Assembly (NCBI GenBank): GCA_947457285.1
Contig: CANGVZ010000138.1
Location: 1-6,154 of the forward strand
Direction: 5' to 3'
DNA length: 6,154 nt
Origin: Flavobacteriales bacterium
GTDB lineage: Bacteria; Bacteroidota; Bacteroidia; Flavobacteriales_D; Sanyastnellaceae
Positions within the stretch are counted from its first letter, which is position 1. Each line of letters begins with the position of its first letter. Under the pieces are notes generated by a model, which did no database searches, was not told the DNA's origin, and saw nothing but the letters and a program-made list of their open reading frames with translations. Shown piece by piece: positions 5,758-6,154 of the stretch. Position numbers and translations under genes: made by a program.

Positions 5758-6093
5758 ATGACCCACCACATTCCAGACGGACTTTTCCATGAAGTATGGC
5801 AGCTATATGAAGGCGGACACTCCAGTGATGAAATTCTCGCCAGACTGTTGAAGCGTCAAGTAAATTTGGATATAGCAGAAGCAGTTTTGTCTAAAGTGAA
5901 AACTATGCAAGACGCACGCAAACGAAGACGGGGCTTACGATCAGTGATTGCAGGTGGTGTGACATTGGTGCTTGCATTTCTAATCACCTTTCTTCTGCAT
6001 GTAGCAGGAGTAGACACCAATATTCCTTTATACGGCCTTACAACTATTGGCATAGGCCTTCTTTTCACGGGTATGGTGTTTTATATGGGATAA
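5758..6093 (+). CDS. Small two-helix membrane protein of unknown function
   Basis: A 111-residue protein from ATG 5758; a TTG two codons earlier is less likely. I do not recognise a named family. Residues 1-58 form a soluble helical region: a segment resembling a short helix-turn-helix-like or UBA-like unit (LYEGGHSSDEILARLLKRQ, then an amphipathic helix), ending in the basic cluster RKRRRGLR at 54-61. Two hydrophobic segments follow (about 62-83 and 89-110), joined by a short VDTN loop. By the positive-inside rule both termini should be cytoplasmic, with the loop outside. There is no signal peptide. It stands alone between the gdhA terminator and a non-coding stretch, so context gives no function. 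A TACTTTTC at 5730-5737 (one mismatch to TAnnTTTG) is a weak promoter candidate. Confidence is high that it is a gene, low as to role. Confidence 0.8.
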   Translation: MTHHIPDGLFHEVWQLYEGGHSSDEILARLLKRQVNLDIAEAVLSKVKTMQDARKRRRGLRSVIAGGVTLVLAFLITFLLHVAGVDTNIPLYGLTTIGIGLLFTGMVFYMG

Positions 6094-6122
6094 ATCAATC
6101 CTCCTTTTTTCTCAAAAACAAA

Positions 6123-6142
6123 TACCGAATGAACGTTCGGTA
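6123..6142. promoter_or_regulatory. Candidate operator: TACCGAA/TTCGGTA dyad
   Basis: TACCGAA (6123-6129) and TTCGGTA (6136-6142) are exact reverse complements 6 bp apart. Nested within is an 8-bp palindrome, GAACGTTC (6131-6138), centred 2 bp to the right. No T-tract follows, so it is unlikely to be a terminator. Size and CG-centred half-sites resemble operators of TetR-family repressors. It lies 30 nt after the last gene and probably serves a gene beyond the right edge. Confidence 0.4.
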
Positions 6143-6154
6143 CAGTTCTTCCAA

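Noticed and set aside
5856..6068. Minus-strand frame inside the small membrane protein gene
   Set aside because: It is fully antisense to a frame with clear membrane-protein pattern and has no recognisable features.

Overview
The window looks like a piece of a chromosome from the phylum Bacteroidota. The glutamate dehydrogenase closely resembles the form I associate with that phylum. A good match to the Bacteroidota -7 promoter element (TAnnTTTG) stands before the Usp gene. None of the complete genes has a well-placed Shine-Dalgarno sequence; leaders are A/T-rich instead, as is usual there. This assignment comes from recognition by eye, not from a database search. No mobile element, tRNA, rRNA or CRISPR array was seen.

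Layout. Positions 1-3236 (+) hold a tightly packed signalling cluster: the 3' part of a gene for a long coiled-coil protein (1-603), a FIST-domain sensor protein (610-1728) and a soluble hybrid histidine kinase with a C-terminal receiver (1731-3236). The gaps are 6 and 2 nt, so the three are probably co-transcribed. The kinase has no transmembrane or recognisable sensory domain, so the FIST protein is the obvious candidate to supply its signal in trans. No output protein (Hpt, DNA-binding regulator or enzyme) is visible for the relay.

A tandem universal stress protein gene (3233-4039, -) converges on the kinase gene. The two stop codons share the palindrome TTAA, and no terminator lies between them. 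The divergent intergenic region 4040-4348 separates usp from gdhA. It holds a usp promoter candidate, a 12-bp direct repeat over that promoter's upstream half, three heptamer repeats, a 20-bp dyad and a possible leader hairpin before gdhA.

A complete glutamate dehydrogenase gene (4349-5626, +) ends at a strong intrinsic terminator whose T-tract is also one arm of a second, AT-rich inverted repeat. Then comes a small two-helix membrane protein of unknown function (5758-6093, +). The window closes with a non-coding stretch carrying a dyad that resembles a TetR-type operator, probably belonging to a gene beyond the right edge.

Together: the left half is a sensory module (possible small-ligand sensing to a histidine kinase), the middle a stress protein, and the right half ammonia/glutamate metabolism. 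Nothing in the sequence directly links the FIST-kinase module to gdhA, although FIST domains have been proposed to bind small ligands such as amino acids.
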